Part shown: in pieces, positions 1 to 6,678 of the stretch
How the letters are laid out: each line of letters starts with the position of its first letter
How positions within the stretch are numbered: the stretch's first letter is position 1
Program-made: the position numbers and the translations under genes
Source: Nitrospinaceae bacterium
GTDB taxonomy: Bacteria > Nitrospinota > Nitrospinia > Nitrospinales > VA-1
Assembly: GCA_021604505.1 (NCBI GenBank)
Contig: BQJC01000001.1
Location: 310,001-374,000 of the forward strand
Direction: 5' to 3'
Length of the DNA stretch: 64,000 nt
The notes under the pieces: generated by a model
What the model was told of the DNA's origin: nothing
Seen by the model: the letters and a program-made list of their open reading frames with translations, nothing else
The model's database searches: none

Positions 1-313
1 CCCTGTACAGGGGGCGAAATTTTCTGTCCGGAACCGGCTGGGTCGTTCCCATCACACGCGGGTCTCCCGTCGGCCGGTTGCCATTCGATCCGATATAACC
101 CTGGGGTAGTTTTTTACCCGGCAGGGGAACGGTATCGATCGCAACGCTTCCAAAAAAGGATCTCTCTGGAAGGGGGACCGTGCCAATCGCCATCCCTCCC
201 CAACGAGGTTTACTTGGCAAAGGAACCGAATCAATGGCCTCGCTGGTTCCAACCACGGAAAAAGTGATTACAGATGCTAATGCCATGCCTAATACTTTCG
301 TTGAAGCTATCAT
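1..313 (-). CDS. Secreted VPLP-repeat protein, C-terminus cut by left edge
   Basis: The frame opens at ATG 313-311 and stays open to the window edge, so the gene is partial (104 residues visible). A strong ribosome site, GGAGAAACC, sits just before the ATG. Residues 1-26 look like a signal peptide: hydrophobic LGMALASVITFSVVG, then TSEA before the likely cut. The mature part repeats a short motif three times: DSVPLP, GTVPLP and DTVPLP, about 19-20 residues apart and each followed by a basic or aromatic stretch. I recognise no family. It is probably a periplasmic or surface structural protein. It lies downstream of the TenA-like gene on the same strand, separated by a possible terminator at 387-425. 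I see no sigma-54 site in its own 150-bp leader, unlike the four upstream units. Confidence 0.7.
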   Translation of the reverse strand, partial: MIASTKVLGMALASVITFSVVGTSEAIDSVPLPSKPRWGGMAIGTVPLPERSFFGSVAIDTVPLPGKKLPQGYIGSNGNRPTGDPRVMGTTQPVPDRKFRPLYR

Positions 314-386
314 TTTGGTTTCTCCTTTATAGATTTGAGATGAAGGTTTGGGGAGTTAATGAATCTGCCCCTTTTAAGTTGCTTTA

Positions 387-425
387 AAAGAACACTGGGT
401 GTGGTTCCTTCGCCCAGGGTCTTTT
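387..425 (-). terminator. Possible bidirectional terminator after the TenA-like gene
   Basis: AAAAGA then CTGGG, a 13-base loop, CCCAG and a TCTTTT tail form a short imperfect hairpin flanked by A and T runs on both sides. It lies 36 bp past the stop of the gene at 461-1201. The stem is only about 5 bp of strong pairing, so this is a weak call. Confidence 0.4.
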
Positions 426-460
426 CGCTCCTTACACGTATCCCCAAATTTCTGGGCAGA

Positions 461-1201
461 TTATTTAAGACAATCGTCAAGAGCCATCACGTAGTATTCC
501 AGAGAACGCCGTGTGGCCTGAACCGCATCCTCTAAATCCGAATCGTTTTCCGCGCATTTCACAACCAGATCCATGGCTTCATAAGGGTGAGTGTCATCAT
601 AGGTGCCGTGCGCCTTGAGCCAGCTGGTGATTCGCCGGTCTTTTGGAACCAACCCTCTCTCCATATAAGACTCGACACCTTGCTTTACTTTTTTTGACCA
701 TTCGCCTGTTGCCCATTCGATGCCTACATTTGCGGCACCAAAACAAACGGAAACGGTTTTGTAGGTATTGACATTCCAGAGATGATGGACGACTGCTTCC
801 ATCGCAGGCGTTGGTTTAACATTCAGTATTTCTTCTCGTGATATTCCAAATCCCTCAGCCCAGGCCATGTACCATTTGGCGTGGTTTTGTTCGACATGAA
901 TGTTGGAAATGAGCCAGGATTTTGCTTCTTCATGTCCAGGCAGATGACACCGCGTTTTAGCCAGATTTAAGGCCATGAATTTGGGAAAATTTTCAACCAG
1001 GGGGAAAAAATTAAGAAGGGTCTTTCTGAATTGAGGCAGTGTAAGCCCTCCCGCCCCCATGAGGCAAAATACTTCATGGTGGACCACCTGACTTTTGACC
1101 GCTAATAACTCATCAAAAATTCCTAAATTGGTTTCACAGAAAGAATGATTTTTTTTCCCTTGAGAATTGCGATTTACCTGCTGAACCAGAACTTGAGTCA
1201 T
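461..1201 (-). CDS. TenA/PqqC-like haem-oxygenase-fold protein, probable diiron oxidase
   Basis: This 246-residue all-helical protein belongs to the TenA/PqqC/CADD-like superfamily, whose members are seven-helix bundles that may bind two irons. Visible candidate ligands are Glu104 and His107 (HVEQNHAKW), Glu162 (GIEWATGEW) and, most telling, His198-x3-Asp202-x2-His205. That spacing matches the HxxxDxxH helix of haem-oxygenase-like diiron oxidases such as CADD. The ATG at 1201 follows an excellent Shine-Dalgarno (AAAGGAG, 7 nt spacing). Transcription is probably from the sigma-54 promoter at 1305-1320, giving a 93-nt leader. The substrate is unknown; known relatives act in thiamine salvage, PQQ or pABA synthesis, or amine/fatty-acid oxidation. 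No thiamine or PQQ genes are nearby, so I infer a specialised oxidase rather than TenA proper. Confidence 0.75.
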   Translation of the reverse strand: MTQVLVQQVNRNSQGKKNHSFCETNLGIFDELLAVKSQVVHHEVFCLMGAGGLTLPQFRKTLLNFFPLVENFPKFMALNLAKTRCHLPGHEEAKSWLISNIHVEQNHAKWYMAWAEGFGISREEILNVKPTPAMEAVVHHLWNVNTYKTVSVCFGAANVGIEWATGEWSKKVKQGVESYMERGLVPKDRRITSWLKAHGTYDDTHPYEAMDLVVKCAENDSDLEDAVQATRRSLEYYVMALDDCLK

Positions 1202-1304
1202 TATGTTTCTCCTTTCTATTTAGAAAATTTTGAATTTGGTTAACCAGTGAGTGAGGCTCTCTGCTTTAGCCCAGGGGTCAGCACCCTTAACGCATGCATC
1301 TAGT

Positions 1305-1320
1305 TGCATCCTGCGTGCCA
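1305..1320 (-). promoter_or_regulatory. Sigma-54 promoter P1
   Basis: Read on the minus strand the site is TGGCACGCAGGATGCA: the -24 GG and -12 GC are 12 bp apart, matching the consensus TGGCACG-N4-TTGCW except one base. The predicted start of transcription is near 1294, 93 nt before the ATG of the TenA-like gene. An upstream palindrome at 1393-1407 fits an enhancer site. Confidence 0.8.
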
Positions 1321-1341
1321 AACCAAAAAAAAATTAAACCG

Positions 1342-1367
1342 TTTATTTTTAGTGGGTTGTGAAAATT
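1342..1367. repeat. AT-rich block shared with the P3 leader
   Basis: Twenty-six bases here match 22 of 26 bases at 3825-3850. Both lie 22-24 bp upstream of a sigma-54 -24 element and between it and the palindrome. The block may be a bend or a DNA-bending-protein site, or it may simply mark a duplicated promoter. Confidence 0.55.
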
Positions 1368-1392
1368 TCACGGGCACCAAGGCTTGGAGCGA

Positions 1393-1407
1393 TGCATGGA
1401 CCATGCA
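1393..1407. promoter_or_regulatory. Palindromic enhancer site UAS1, TGCATG-N3-CATGCA
   Basis: The site is TGCATG-GAC-CATGCA, perfect half-sites with a 3-bp spacer. Its centre is 106 bp upstream of the predicted P1 start, the usual range for sigma-54 activator sites. The same palindrome recurs upstream of three other sigma-54 promoters in this window. Confidence 0.7.
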
Positions 1408-1409
1408 TG

Positions 1410-1766
1410 GTTTATGCGAAGAAAGGAGTGATCAACTTCTGAGAAGGAGAGTGCGTGGCTCGTTAAAACGGAATCACCGCAAAAATAAAAAGATGGAAGA
1501 ATCGTCTGCTTCTAGATGACTCGTTTTTATTTAGGGAAACCCACAGGGATCATCAACCCTGCCGGTTTGCCAAGCTATCGTGAATTTGGTGCGGATCGGG
1601 CCATATTAAAATGAAAACAGGACTCGAACCAAAAACCGGGGCATAGTTCCTCTGAATTTTGTCTGCTGTTTTCTGCTGGGCCGAGAGTTATGGATTTTAT
1701 TTTTCCCGTCAAAGACTTGAATCGGAGAAAGACTTAGATCGAGACTCATATTCTTCGGATGTGAAA
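1410..1766. other. Gene-free stretch between UAS1 and the Cys-cluster gene
   Basis: I see no supported gene here on either strand. Several 60-70 codon open frames lack ribosome sites. The minus-strand text near 1620-1640 resembles a tRNA T-loop (GGTTCGAGTCC) but the arms do not pair. Confidence 0.5.
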
Positions 1767-1997
1767 TTAACGGTGCCATTGTGGGCCTCCCTCTTCCAGC
1801 GCTTCCAAACGCCAAATAGGGCTTTCAATATTTACGTAAGGACTTTCCAGAAATTCTGAGAGCGGGTCGGGAATGCAGGGAAATGAACACTCATCTGCGC
1901 AATCATAGTCGGGGCAATCGATCGAGGCAGGTTCATTGGTCTCAAAATTTTCGATCCATTCATCCAGGGATTGAAAGAAAGATGGGGTCAGTTTCAT
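1767..1997 (-). CDS. Small acidic protein with a four-Cys cluster
   Basis: This 76-residue acidic protein starts at an ATG with a strong Shine-Dalgarno (AAAGGAG, 7 nt spacing). Its centre carries Cys-x5-Cys-x3-Cys-x3-Cys within CPDYDCADECSFPC, a plausible metal or Fe-S binding cluster or a disulphide knot. There is no signal peptide or membrane segment. The C-terminus (PIWRLEALEEGGPQWHR) is tryptophan-bearing and less acidic. I recognise no family. It has its own sigma-54 promoter at 2079-2094 with a palindromic enhancer at 2169-2183, so it is co-regulated with the TenA-like oxidase and the His/Asp/Arg-rich protein. A metal-handling or small redox-partner role would fit but is inference. Confidence 0.7.
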   Translation of the reverse strand: MKLTPSFFQSLDEWIENFETNEPASIDCPDYDCADECSFPCIPDPLSEFLESPYVNIESPIWRLEALEEGGPQWHR

Positions 1998-2078
1998 GGC
2001 GATTCTCCTTTGGAAAGTAGATTTATTTAAAAATCAGGTTTCTCTTTATTGGTTGAAGAACAGTTTCTATTCACTTTT

Positions 2079-2094
2079 TGCAGGCCCCGTGCCA
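2079..2094 (-). promoter_or_regulatory. Sigma-54 promoter P2
   Basis: On the minus strand the site reads TGGCACGGGGCCTGCA, with GG and GC 12 bp apart. The predicted start is near 2068, 71 nt before the ATG of the Cys-cluster gene. Confidence 0.8.
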
Positions 2095-2168
2095 AACCAA
2101 ATAAAAATAATAAATCTTTAAGTATTAACGAGTTACGCTTGAAGAGGGCAAATAAGGAGCAGGGTGGA

Positions 2169-2183
2169 TGCATGGATCATGCA
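2169..2183. promoter_or_regulatory. Palindromic enhancer site UAS2
   Basis: TGCATG-GAT-CATGCA, perfect half-sites, centred 108 bp upstream of the predicted P2 start. A further related half-site (GGTCCATGC) follows at 2185-2193. Confidence 0.7.
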
Positions 2184-2310
2184 CGGTCCATGCGGTGTTC
2201 TCTTGGCAGGTTTACAAGGTGGTTTTAAGTGGGGTGGGTACTCATTGAGAAAAGTAAATTCAGAGGAAGGGAAGGAATTTAAAAACGGTAATCCCGGAAC
2301 AGGCAAAAAA

Positions 2311-2363
2311 ACCTGTGGACTCGCGAAAAACCTGGAGGAAGGTTTTTCACAGCGTCCACAGGT
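2311..2363 (-). terminator. Strong rho-independent terminator of the His/Asp/Arg-rich gene
   Basis: An outer 10-bp stem (ACCTGTGGAC at 2311-2320 with GTCCACAGGT at 2354-2363) encloses an inner 8-bp stem (AAAAACCT at 2326-2333 with AGGTTTTT at 2340-2347). On the minus strand it is followed at once by a run of T. It lies 50 bp past the stop codon of the gene at 2413-2955. Confidence 0.85.
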
Positions 2364-2412
2364 TCAAATACCGGCTTTAACCTCATTGGAATACGAGTTC
2401 TGATGATTCAGA

Positions 2413-2955
2413 TCAATCATCATCCCGGTCATCATCCCAGTCATGGTCCCGGTCACGATCCCAGTCATGGTCCCGGTCACGATCCCGGTCATGGTCTCGG
2501 TCACGATCCCGGTCATGGTCTCGGTCATGGTCCCGGTCATGGTCCCAGTCATGGTCCCGGCCATGGTCCCAGTCTCGATCCCACGTATGTCTGTCCTCAT
2601 ACCTCCAGTCATAGTCCCAGTCAGGTCTGTGGCCGTGTCGCCGGTCATAATCCCAATCAGGTCTGCGATCGCGTCGCCAGTCATAATCCCGGTCATGCCT
2701 GCGATGGTGCCGCCAGTCATAGTCCCAGTCATGCCTGCGATCGTATCGCCAGTCATAGTCCCCGTCGTGCTTGTTGTCCTCCTTCCAGCCGGTGTCCCAT
2801 TTGGGAGTGTATTCACCGTGCCCCCCCTGTGAGTAATAGAAATCGTAGGGGTTGTGTTTGTCCTTACCTTTGCCTGCAAATGCCGATGATCCAATCATCG
2901 AAACCATCATTACTGCAGCCACTCCAATGCTTAATACGCGTGTTAAATTTTTCAT
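2413..2955 (-). CDS. Secreted His/Asp/Arg-rich low-complexity repeat protein
   Basis: This 180-residue protein starts at an ATG with a GGAGAAC ribosome site. Residues 1-27 form a clear signal peptide (basic MKNLTR, hydrophobic core, SSAFA cut site). The mature protein is built almost wholly of Asp, Arg, His, Trp and Tyr: first YDWRxxRRxDWD-type units, then DRDHD units to the C-terminus. It is likely exported and may bind metal, polyphosphate or an anionic polymer through alternating charges; that is inference. The frame is chosen over overlapping open frames on the same DNA because only this one has a signal peptide, ribosome site, promoter (3014-3029) and terminator (2311-2363). No family is recognised. 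The repeat makes length variation between strains likely. Confidence 0.8.
   Translation of the reverse strand: MKNLTRVLSIGVAAVMMVSMIGSSAFAGKGKDKHNPYDFYYSQGGHGEYTPKWDTGWKEDNKHDGDYDWRYDRRHDWDYDWRHHRRHDRDYDWRRDRRPDWDYDRRHGHRPDWDYDWRYEDRHTWDRDWDHGRDHDWDHDRDHDRDHDRDRDRDHDRDRDRDHDWDRDRDHDWDDDRDDD
2421..2583 (-). repeat. Coding tandem repeat of about 12 bp
   Basis: Unit GACCGGGACCAT/CGT and close variants are repeated head to tail, encoding (D-R-D-H/R)n. Because the unit is a multiple of three, gain or loss of copies keeps the frame. A less regular longer repeat encoding YDWR-type units continues to about 2790. Confidence 0.8.
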
Positions 2956-3013
2956 TTTTTGTTCTCCATCATTTAATCTTGTTAATAATCATTGCTTCCC
3001 AAATGTCTTCTTC

Positions 3014-3029
3014 TGCATTCCTCATGCCA
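3014..3029 (-). promoter_or_regulatory. Sigma-54 promoter P4
   Basis: On the minus strand the site reads TGGCATGAGGAATGCA, with GG and GC 12 bp apart. The predicted start is near 3003, 48 nt before the ATG of the His/Asp/Arg-rich gene. Confidence 0.75.
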
Positions 3030-3123
3030 AAGGGAGGCATAGGTTTGTTCTTAAAAAATTTGGCTTTTAAGAGTTTTTTGGGATGCCCAACCAGGAGACG
3101 CTTGCGGTTAAGTGAATGAACCA

Positions 3124-3138
3124 TGCATGGTTCATGCA
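3124..3138. promoter_or_regulatory. Palindromic enhancer site UAS4
   Basis: TGCATG-GTT-CATGCA, perfect half-sites, centred 128 bp upstream of the predicted P4 start. That is about two DNA turns farther than the other three sites, so it would still face the same side of the helix. The stretch from here to 3340 shows no supported gene. Confidence 0.7.
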
Positions 3139-3340
3139 TAGGAAAAGTGTGATGGATCGAAGGTGAAATGACGGGATGGCAGAGTGGTAGGCCTTTTACA
3201 GAGGATGGGCACGTGGATTTGGGTGGACCGAGGAAATTTATGGAAAAAAAGAACCCTATGTCAGGTTTCTGAAGAGAATGAAGCGAAAGCGCTTTTCAAG
3301 AGGAATTTTTGTTCCCAAAGGTTATAGCCTTTGAATTTCC

Positions 3341-3505
3341 TCATGGTTTGATCTTCGAAACTATTGAATTATTTTGCCTGCGGTTATTTTTCGATAGGTG
3401 AGGCCAATTTAGGAATTTGGTTATACCCGCATCATTTTTTTTCATGACCATAACACCGTGAACACTACGCCAATACATAGTGTTGATTTTGACAGAATAG
3501 TTCAT
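3341..3505 (-). CDS. Possible 54-residue basic protein
   Basis: The ATG at 3505 is preceded by GGAGAAACCAAA, the same ribosome site and spacing as the secreted gene at the left edge and the peptide gene at 3576-3662. The product is basic and rich in Asn and Lys towards the end. It shows no clear signal peptide or membrane segment and I recognise no family. It lies 70 bp downstream of the 28-residue peptide gene on the same strand, so both could be read from sigma-54 promoter P3. The ribosome site is the main support. Confidence 0.4.
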   Translation of the reverse strand: MNYSVKINTMYWRSVHGVMVMKKNDAGITKFLNWPHLSKNNRRQNNSIVSKIKP

Positions 3506-3575
3506 TTTGGTTTCTCCGCCTGAAAATCTTACTTGATGGATTAAATCTGTTTATTAAAGGCCCCTTTCGCCTTGT

Positions 3576-3662
3576 TTATAGATTGAACAGAAAAACGGTA
3601 ATGTAAAAAAGAACCAGGGAATAAAATAAAAAACTTACTAAAATTTCTAAATTAAATTTCAT
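3576..3662 (-). CDS. 28-residue hydrophobic membrane peptide
   Basis: The ATG at 3662 follows GGAGAAATCAAA. The product is almost all hydrophobic and aromatic after a short MKFNLE head (core FLFYSLVLFYITVFLF), enough for one membrane span. It is too short for routine gene calling. It is the first open frame downstream of sigma-54 promoter P3, with a predicted 113-nt leader. Its ribosome site resembles those of two neighbours, which supports real translation. A role as a small membrane regulator, subunit or stress peptide is possible; nothing in the sequence says which. Confidence 0.55.
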   Translation of the reverse strand: MKFNLEILVSFLFYSLVLFYITVFLFNL

Positions 3663-3785
3663 TTTGATTTCTCCATTTGTATTAAGGTGACCGGGCCGTT
3701 TATGGGTGAGAGCTTAAAATTAATTTCGCGAGAAGCTCCCTTCTTTAGCTCGGGTCCCGAATTCCGTAACTCCTGTTCTTTTAAT

Positions 3786-3801
3786 TGCATCCAGCGTGCC
3801 A
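3786..3801 (-). promoter_or_regulatory. Sigma-54 promoter P3
   Basis: On the minus strand the site reads TGGCACGCTGGATGCA, nearly identical to P1. The predicted start is near 3775, leading into the 28-residue peptide gene and perhaps the 54-residue frame. Confidence 0.8.
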
Positions 3802-3824
3802 AAATAAAATAAATTTTTATTTCC

Positions 3825-3850
3825 TTTATTTTTAATTAGTTGTGATAATT
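3825..3850. repeat. AT-rich block shared with the P1 leader
   Basis: Matches 22 of 26 bases with 1342-1367 and has the same position between the sigma-54 site and the palindrome. Confidence 0.55.
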
Positions 3851-3875
3851 GATCTGCATGGAAGGAAAGGATGCA

Positions 3876-3890
3876 TGCGTGGATCATGCA
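3876..3890. promoter_or_regulatory. Palindromic enhancer site UAS3
   Basis: TGCGTG-GAT-CATGCA, one mismatch in the left half-site, centred 108 bp upstream of the predicted P3 start. An extra TGCATG overlaps at 3872-3877. From here to 4093 I see no gene. Confidence 0.65.
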
Positions 3891-4093
3891 TGGTAACGCA
3901 GGGGCTGAATGATGATGAAGGGTTCTGTCTTAAATAAATGCGAACGTCAACGCACCGTTTTTTCCTCTCATAGATGATTGCTGGCTGACGTCAAGCGAGC
4001 CGCCCTGGAGGCAACCTCCTCCAAATGACTTATGTCTTTCGAAAATTCCTGTAAGTATCGAAAAATCTACCTTGGAAAATGCAGAGGAATGTA

Positions 4094-4450
4094 ATGAATG
4101 ATTCGCGTAATTTAAACGCCCAGGCGTATTGGAAGGAGAATATCCGTATTGTTCTTATACTTCTTTCCGCCTGGTTTGTGGTTTCGTACGGAATGGGCAT
4201 ACTGTTTGCCGATGAATTGGATAATTTCCGTTTCTTCGGTTTTCGCTTCGGGTTTTGGATGGCTCAACAGGGTTCTATTTTTTGTTTCGTGATTCTCATT
4301 TTCGTCTACGTCTATAAGATGAACCGGCTCGACCACAAGTATGGGGTCGATGAAGACCACGACGATTTTGTTCCGGATGAGGACTACTATCATCAGGATG
4401 AGAAATCCGGTGGTTCTTCCCAGGATGACAGCCGGACGGGGGAGAAATAA
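4094..4450 (+). CDS. DUF4212 small subunit of a sodium/solute symporter
   Basis: The protein has 118 residues from the ATG at 4094, chosen over the ATG 15 bases earlier because AGAGGA lies 5 nt before it. It has a soluble head ending in AYWKENIRI and two membrane helices (about ILLSAWFVVSYGMGILF and GFWMAQQGSIFCFVILIFVYVY). A very acidic tail follows (DEDHDDFVPDEDYY). This is the usual architecture of DUF4212 proteins, which are encoded directly upstream of an SSS-family transporter and thought to be its small subunit. Here the partner begins on the next base after the stop, so the two are co-translated. Only the acidic tail is longer than I would expect. Confidence 0.85.
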   Translation: MNDSRNLNAQAYWKENIRIVLILLSAWFVVSYGMGILFADELDNFRFFGFRFGFWMAQQGSIFCFVILIFVYVYKMNRLDHKYGVDEDHDDFVPDEDYYHQDEKSGGSSQDDSRTGEK

Positions 4451-6235
4451 ATGGATGTCCAAACCTTGACTTTTATTTTTGTCGGGGTGACGTTTGCAGT
4501 CTATATCGGTATCGCCATCTGGTCGAGGGCGGGTTCCACCGATGATTTCTATGTTGCCGGCGGAGGTGTTTCGCCCCTGGCCAACGGAATGGCCACGGCG
4601 GCGGACTGGATGTCGGCGGCTTCCTTCATTTCCATGGCGGGGATCATCTCCTTTGTAGGGCGAGACGGTTCGGTTTATTTGATGGGATGGACCGGAGGGT
4701 ATGTGCTTCTTGCATTACTACTTGCGCCTTATCTTCGGAAATTCGGAAAATACACGGTTCCGGATTTCGTCGGCGACCGCTATTACTCGGACGTGGCGCG
4801 CATCGTTGCGGTCATCTGCGCGATCTTTGTTTCATTCACCTATGTGGCGGGTCAGATGCGCGGGGTAGGCATCGTGTTTTCACGTTTTCTGGAAGTGGAA
4901 ATCACCACCGGCGTTCTGATCGGCATGGGAATCGTCTTTTTTTATGCCGTGCTTGGCGGCATGAAGGGAATCACCTACACCCAGGTCGCACAATATTGCG
5001 TTTTAATTTTTGCTTTCATGGTGCCTGCGATTTTCATTTCCATCCTGATGACGGGCAACCCCGTGCCGCAACTAGGATTTGGAAGCACCCTGACGGACGG
5101 TTCGGGCACCTACCTTTTGGACAAGCTGGACAACCTGTCTGTAGAACTCGGGTTTGGAGCTTATACCGCAGGGAAAAAATCGACAATTGATGTGTTTTTC
5201 ATCACCGCCGCTTTGATGATTGGAACGGCTGGATTGCCGCATGTGATCGTTCGATTTTTCACCGTGCCGAAAGTGCGGGATGCGCGCATCTCGGCGGGGT
5301 ATGCCCTCGTCTTTATCGCCATTTTGTATACCACAGCTCCGGCGATTGCTTCCTTTGCAAGAGTCACCCTGATTCAGACAGTTCAGGATGCGCGTTATTC
5401 CGAAACTCCGCAGTGGTTTAAAAACTGGGAAGGCACCAACCTCATCGCCTGGATTGACAAAAATAAGGATGGTAAAATTCAGTACCTTGCCGGCCCTGCG
5501 TTTCATGGAAAACCGCAATTCATAACCGGGCAGGGAGTAAACGGCGAACGGCTGATTGCGAACGAAGTGAATGGCAACAACAACGAACTGTATATCGACC
5601 GCGATATCATGGTCCTTGCCAATCCGGAAATTTCAGGCTTGCCGGCGTGGGTGATCGCGCTTGTGGCGGCTGGCGGTTTGGCGGCGGCCTTGTCCACCGC
5701 CGCGGGGCTGTTATTGGTGATCTCCGCATCGATTTCCCACGATCTAATGAAAAAGATTTTTCTGCCGACCATAACGGACAAGCAGGAACTGATGTTTGCC
5801 CGTTTTTCAGCGGCGCTGGCCATTTCCATCGCCGGGTATTTTGGGGTTTATCCCCCTGGGTTCGTGGCGCAAGTGGTGGCTTTCGCGTTTGGTCTGGCGG
5901 CCTCTTCTTTTTTCCCGGTTATTTTGATGGGAATTTTTTCCAAGCGCATGAATAAAGAAGGCGCGATTTCAGGAATGCTGACCGGTTTGCTATTTACGGC
6001 GGGTTATATTATTTACTTCAAATTCGTCAATCCCTCAGCCAGCAAGCCGGAAAACTGGTGGTTCGGAATTTCGCCTGAGGGGATCGGCACCCTGGGCATG
6101 ATACTTAACTTTATCGTTTCCTATGCGGTGAGCCGCGTGACACCGGCGCCGCCTAAAGAAGTTCAAACTCTGGTCGACAACATTCGCATTCCTCAAGGAG
6201 CCGGAAGCGCCTATCACCACCATCCACGACATTAA
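4451..6235 (+). CDS. Sodium:solute symporter (SSS family), VC_2705/ActP-like
   Basis: This 594-residue protein has about 13 membrane helices, typical of the sodium:solute symporter family. Signature stretches include [20 protein letters not shown] and [15 protein letters not shown] near the N-terminus and [20 protein letters not shown] in the second half. Known relatives take up acetate, propionate or other small carboxylates with sodium. The pairing with a DUF4212 subunit points to the VC_2705 subfamily. A periplasmic insert (about residues 310-390, with [10 protein letters not shown]) carries a calcium-hand-like D-x-N-x-D-G string, an odd detail for a transporter. GGGGGAG serves as ribosome site within the end of the preceding gene. 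The substrate is not deducible. Confidence 0.9.
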   Translation: MDVQTLTFIFVGVTFAVYIGIAIWSRAGSTDDFYVAGGGVSPLANGMATAADWMSAASFISMAGIISFVGRDGSVYLMGWTGGYVLLALLLAPYLRKFGKYTVPDFVGDRYYSDVARIVAVICAIFVSFTYVAGQMRGVGIVFSRFLEVEITTGVLIGMGIVFFYAVLGGMKGITYTQVAQYCVLIFAFMVPAIFISILMTGNPVPQLGFGSTLTDGSGTYLLDKLDNLSVELGFGAYTAGKKSTIDVFFITAALMIGTAGLPHVIVRFFTVPKVRDARISAGYALVFIAILYTTAPAIASFARVTLIQTVQDARYSETPQWFKNWEGTNLIAWIDKNKDGKIQYLAGPAFHGKPQFITGQGVNGERLIANEVNGNNNELYIDRDIMVLANPEISGLPAWVIALVAAGGLAAALSTAAGLLLVISASISHDLMKKIFLPTITDKQELMFARFSAALAISIAGYFGVYPPGFVAQVVAFAFGLAASSFFPVILMGIFSKRMNKEGAISGMLTGLLFTAGYIIYFKFVNPSASKPENWWFGISPEGIGTLGMILNFIVSYAVSRVTPAPPKEVQTLVDNIRIPQGAGSAYHHHPRH

Positions 6236-6678
6236 GCGGGAAATCCCGTTTTCAGCAGGAGGTTTCTCTAAAGGAGAACCGGCCTCTCCGCCGGGATAAC
6301 CAGCATTCATCTCCCCCTCATCCCACTTTCTTCTTACACTCAGCGCTTTCCTCGCCAGCTTCTATTTTTTACAAAATTAATTTGGAAGAAACCCATGGTT
6401 GGCGCGGTATCACTCAACGAAAGTTAGAGAATGGTTTGCTTGTAAACGGGAAAAATTTTAATGGCACGCTTAAAAAATTAAAAATTATTAATGGACTTGA
6501 CTGGCAAAATTCCCATTTTATTTAGTGAAAAGTTAGATCGAGACTATCCATTTGGCAGGCTGATGGTGAAGGGTTTTGTATGGTGAAGAACCCCCAACTA
6601 TTAACCAGGGGTGTCTCCTCGGAAGAATCTACCCATTCCATCGGTCATATTTTCACTCATTTTTTAACGGAGGTTGTT
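6236..6678. other. Intergenic stretch with no supported gene
   Basis: A short hairpin CGGGA-AA-TCCCG followed by TTTT (6237-6252) could end the symporter transcript. An open frame ending at 6525 has protein-like composition but no convincing start or ribosome site. I find no sigma-54 site or palindrome here. Confidence 0.5.

Noticed and set aside
1619-1640. tRNA-like T-loop text GGTTCGAGTCC on the minus strand
   Set aside because: The flanking bases do not form a T-stem, acceptor stem or anticodon arm.
2403-3119. Overlapping long open frames (His/Pro-rich plus strand, Thr/Met-rich minus strand) over the repeat gene
   Set aside because: They are by-products of the 12-bp repeat. None has a ribosome site, signal peptide or promoter, unlike the frame at 2413-2955.
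6382-6525. Open frame of 47 codons with protein-like composition in the gap after the symporter
   Set aside because: Only a TTG start without ribosome site is available and I see no homology; it may be a decayed remnant or chance.
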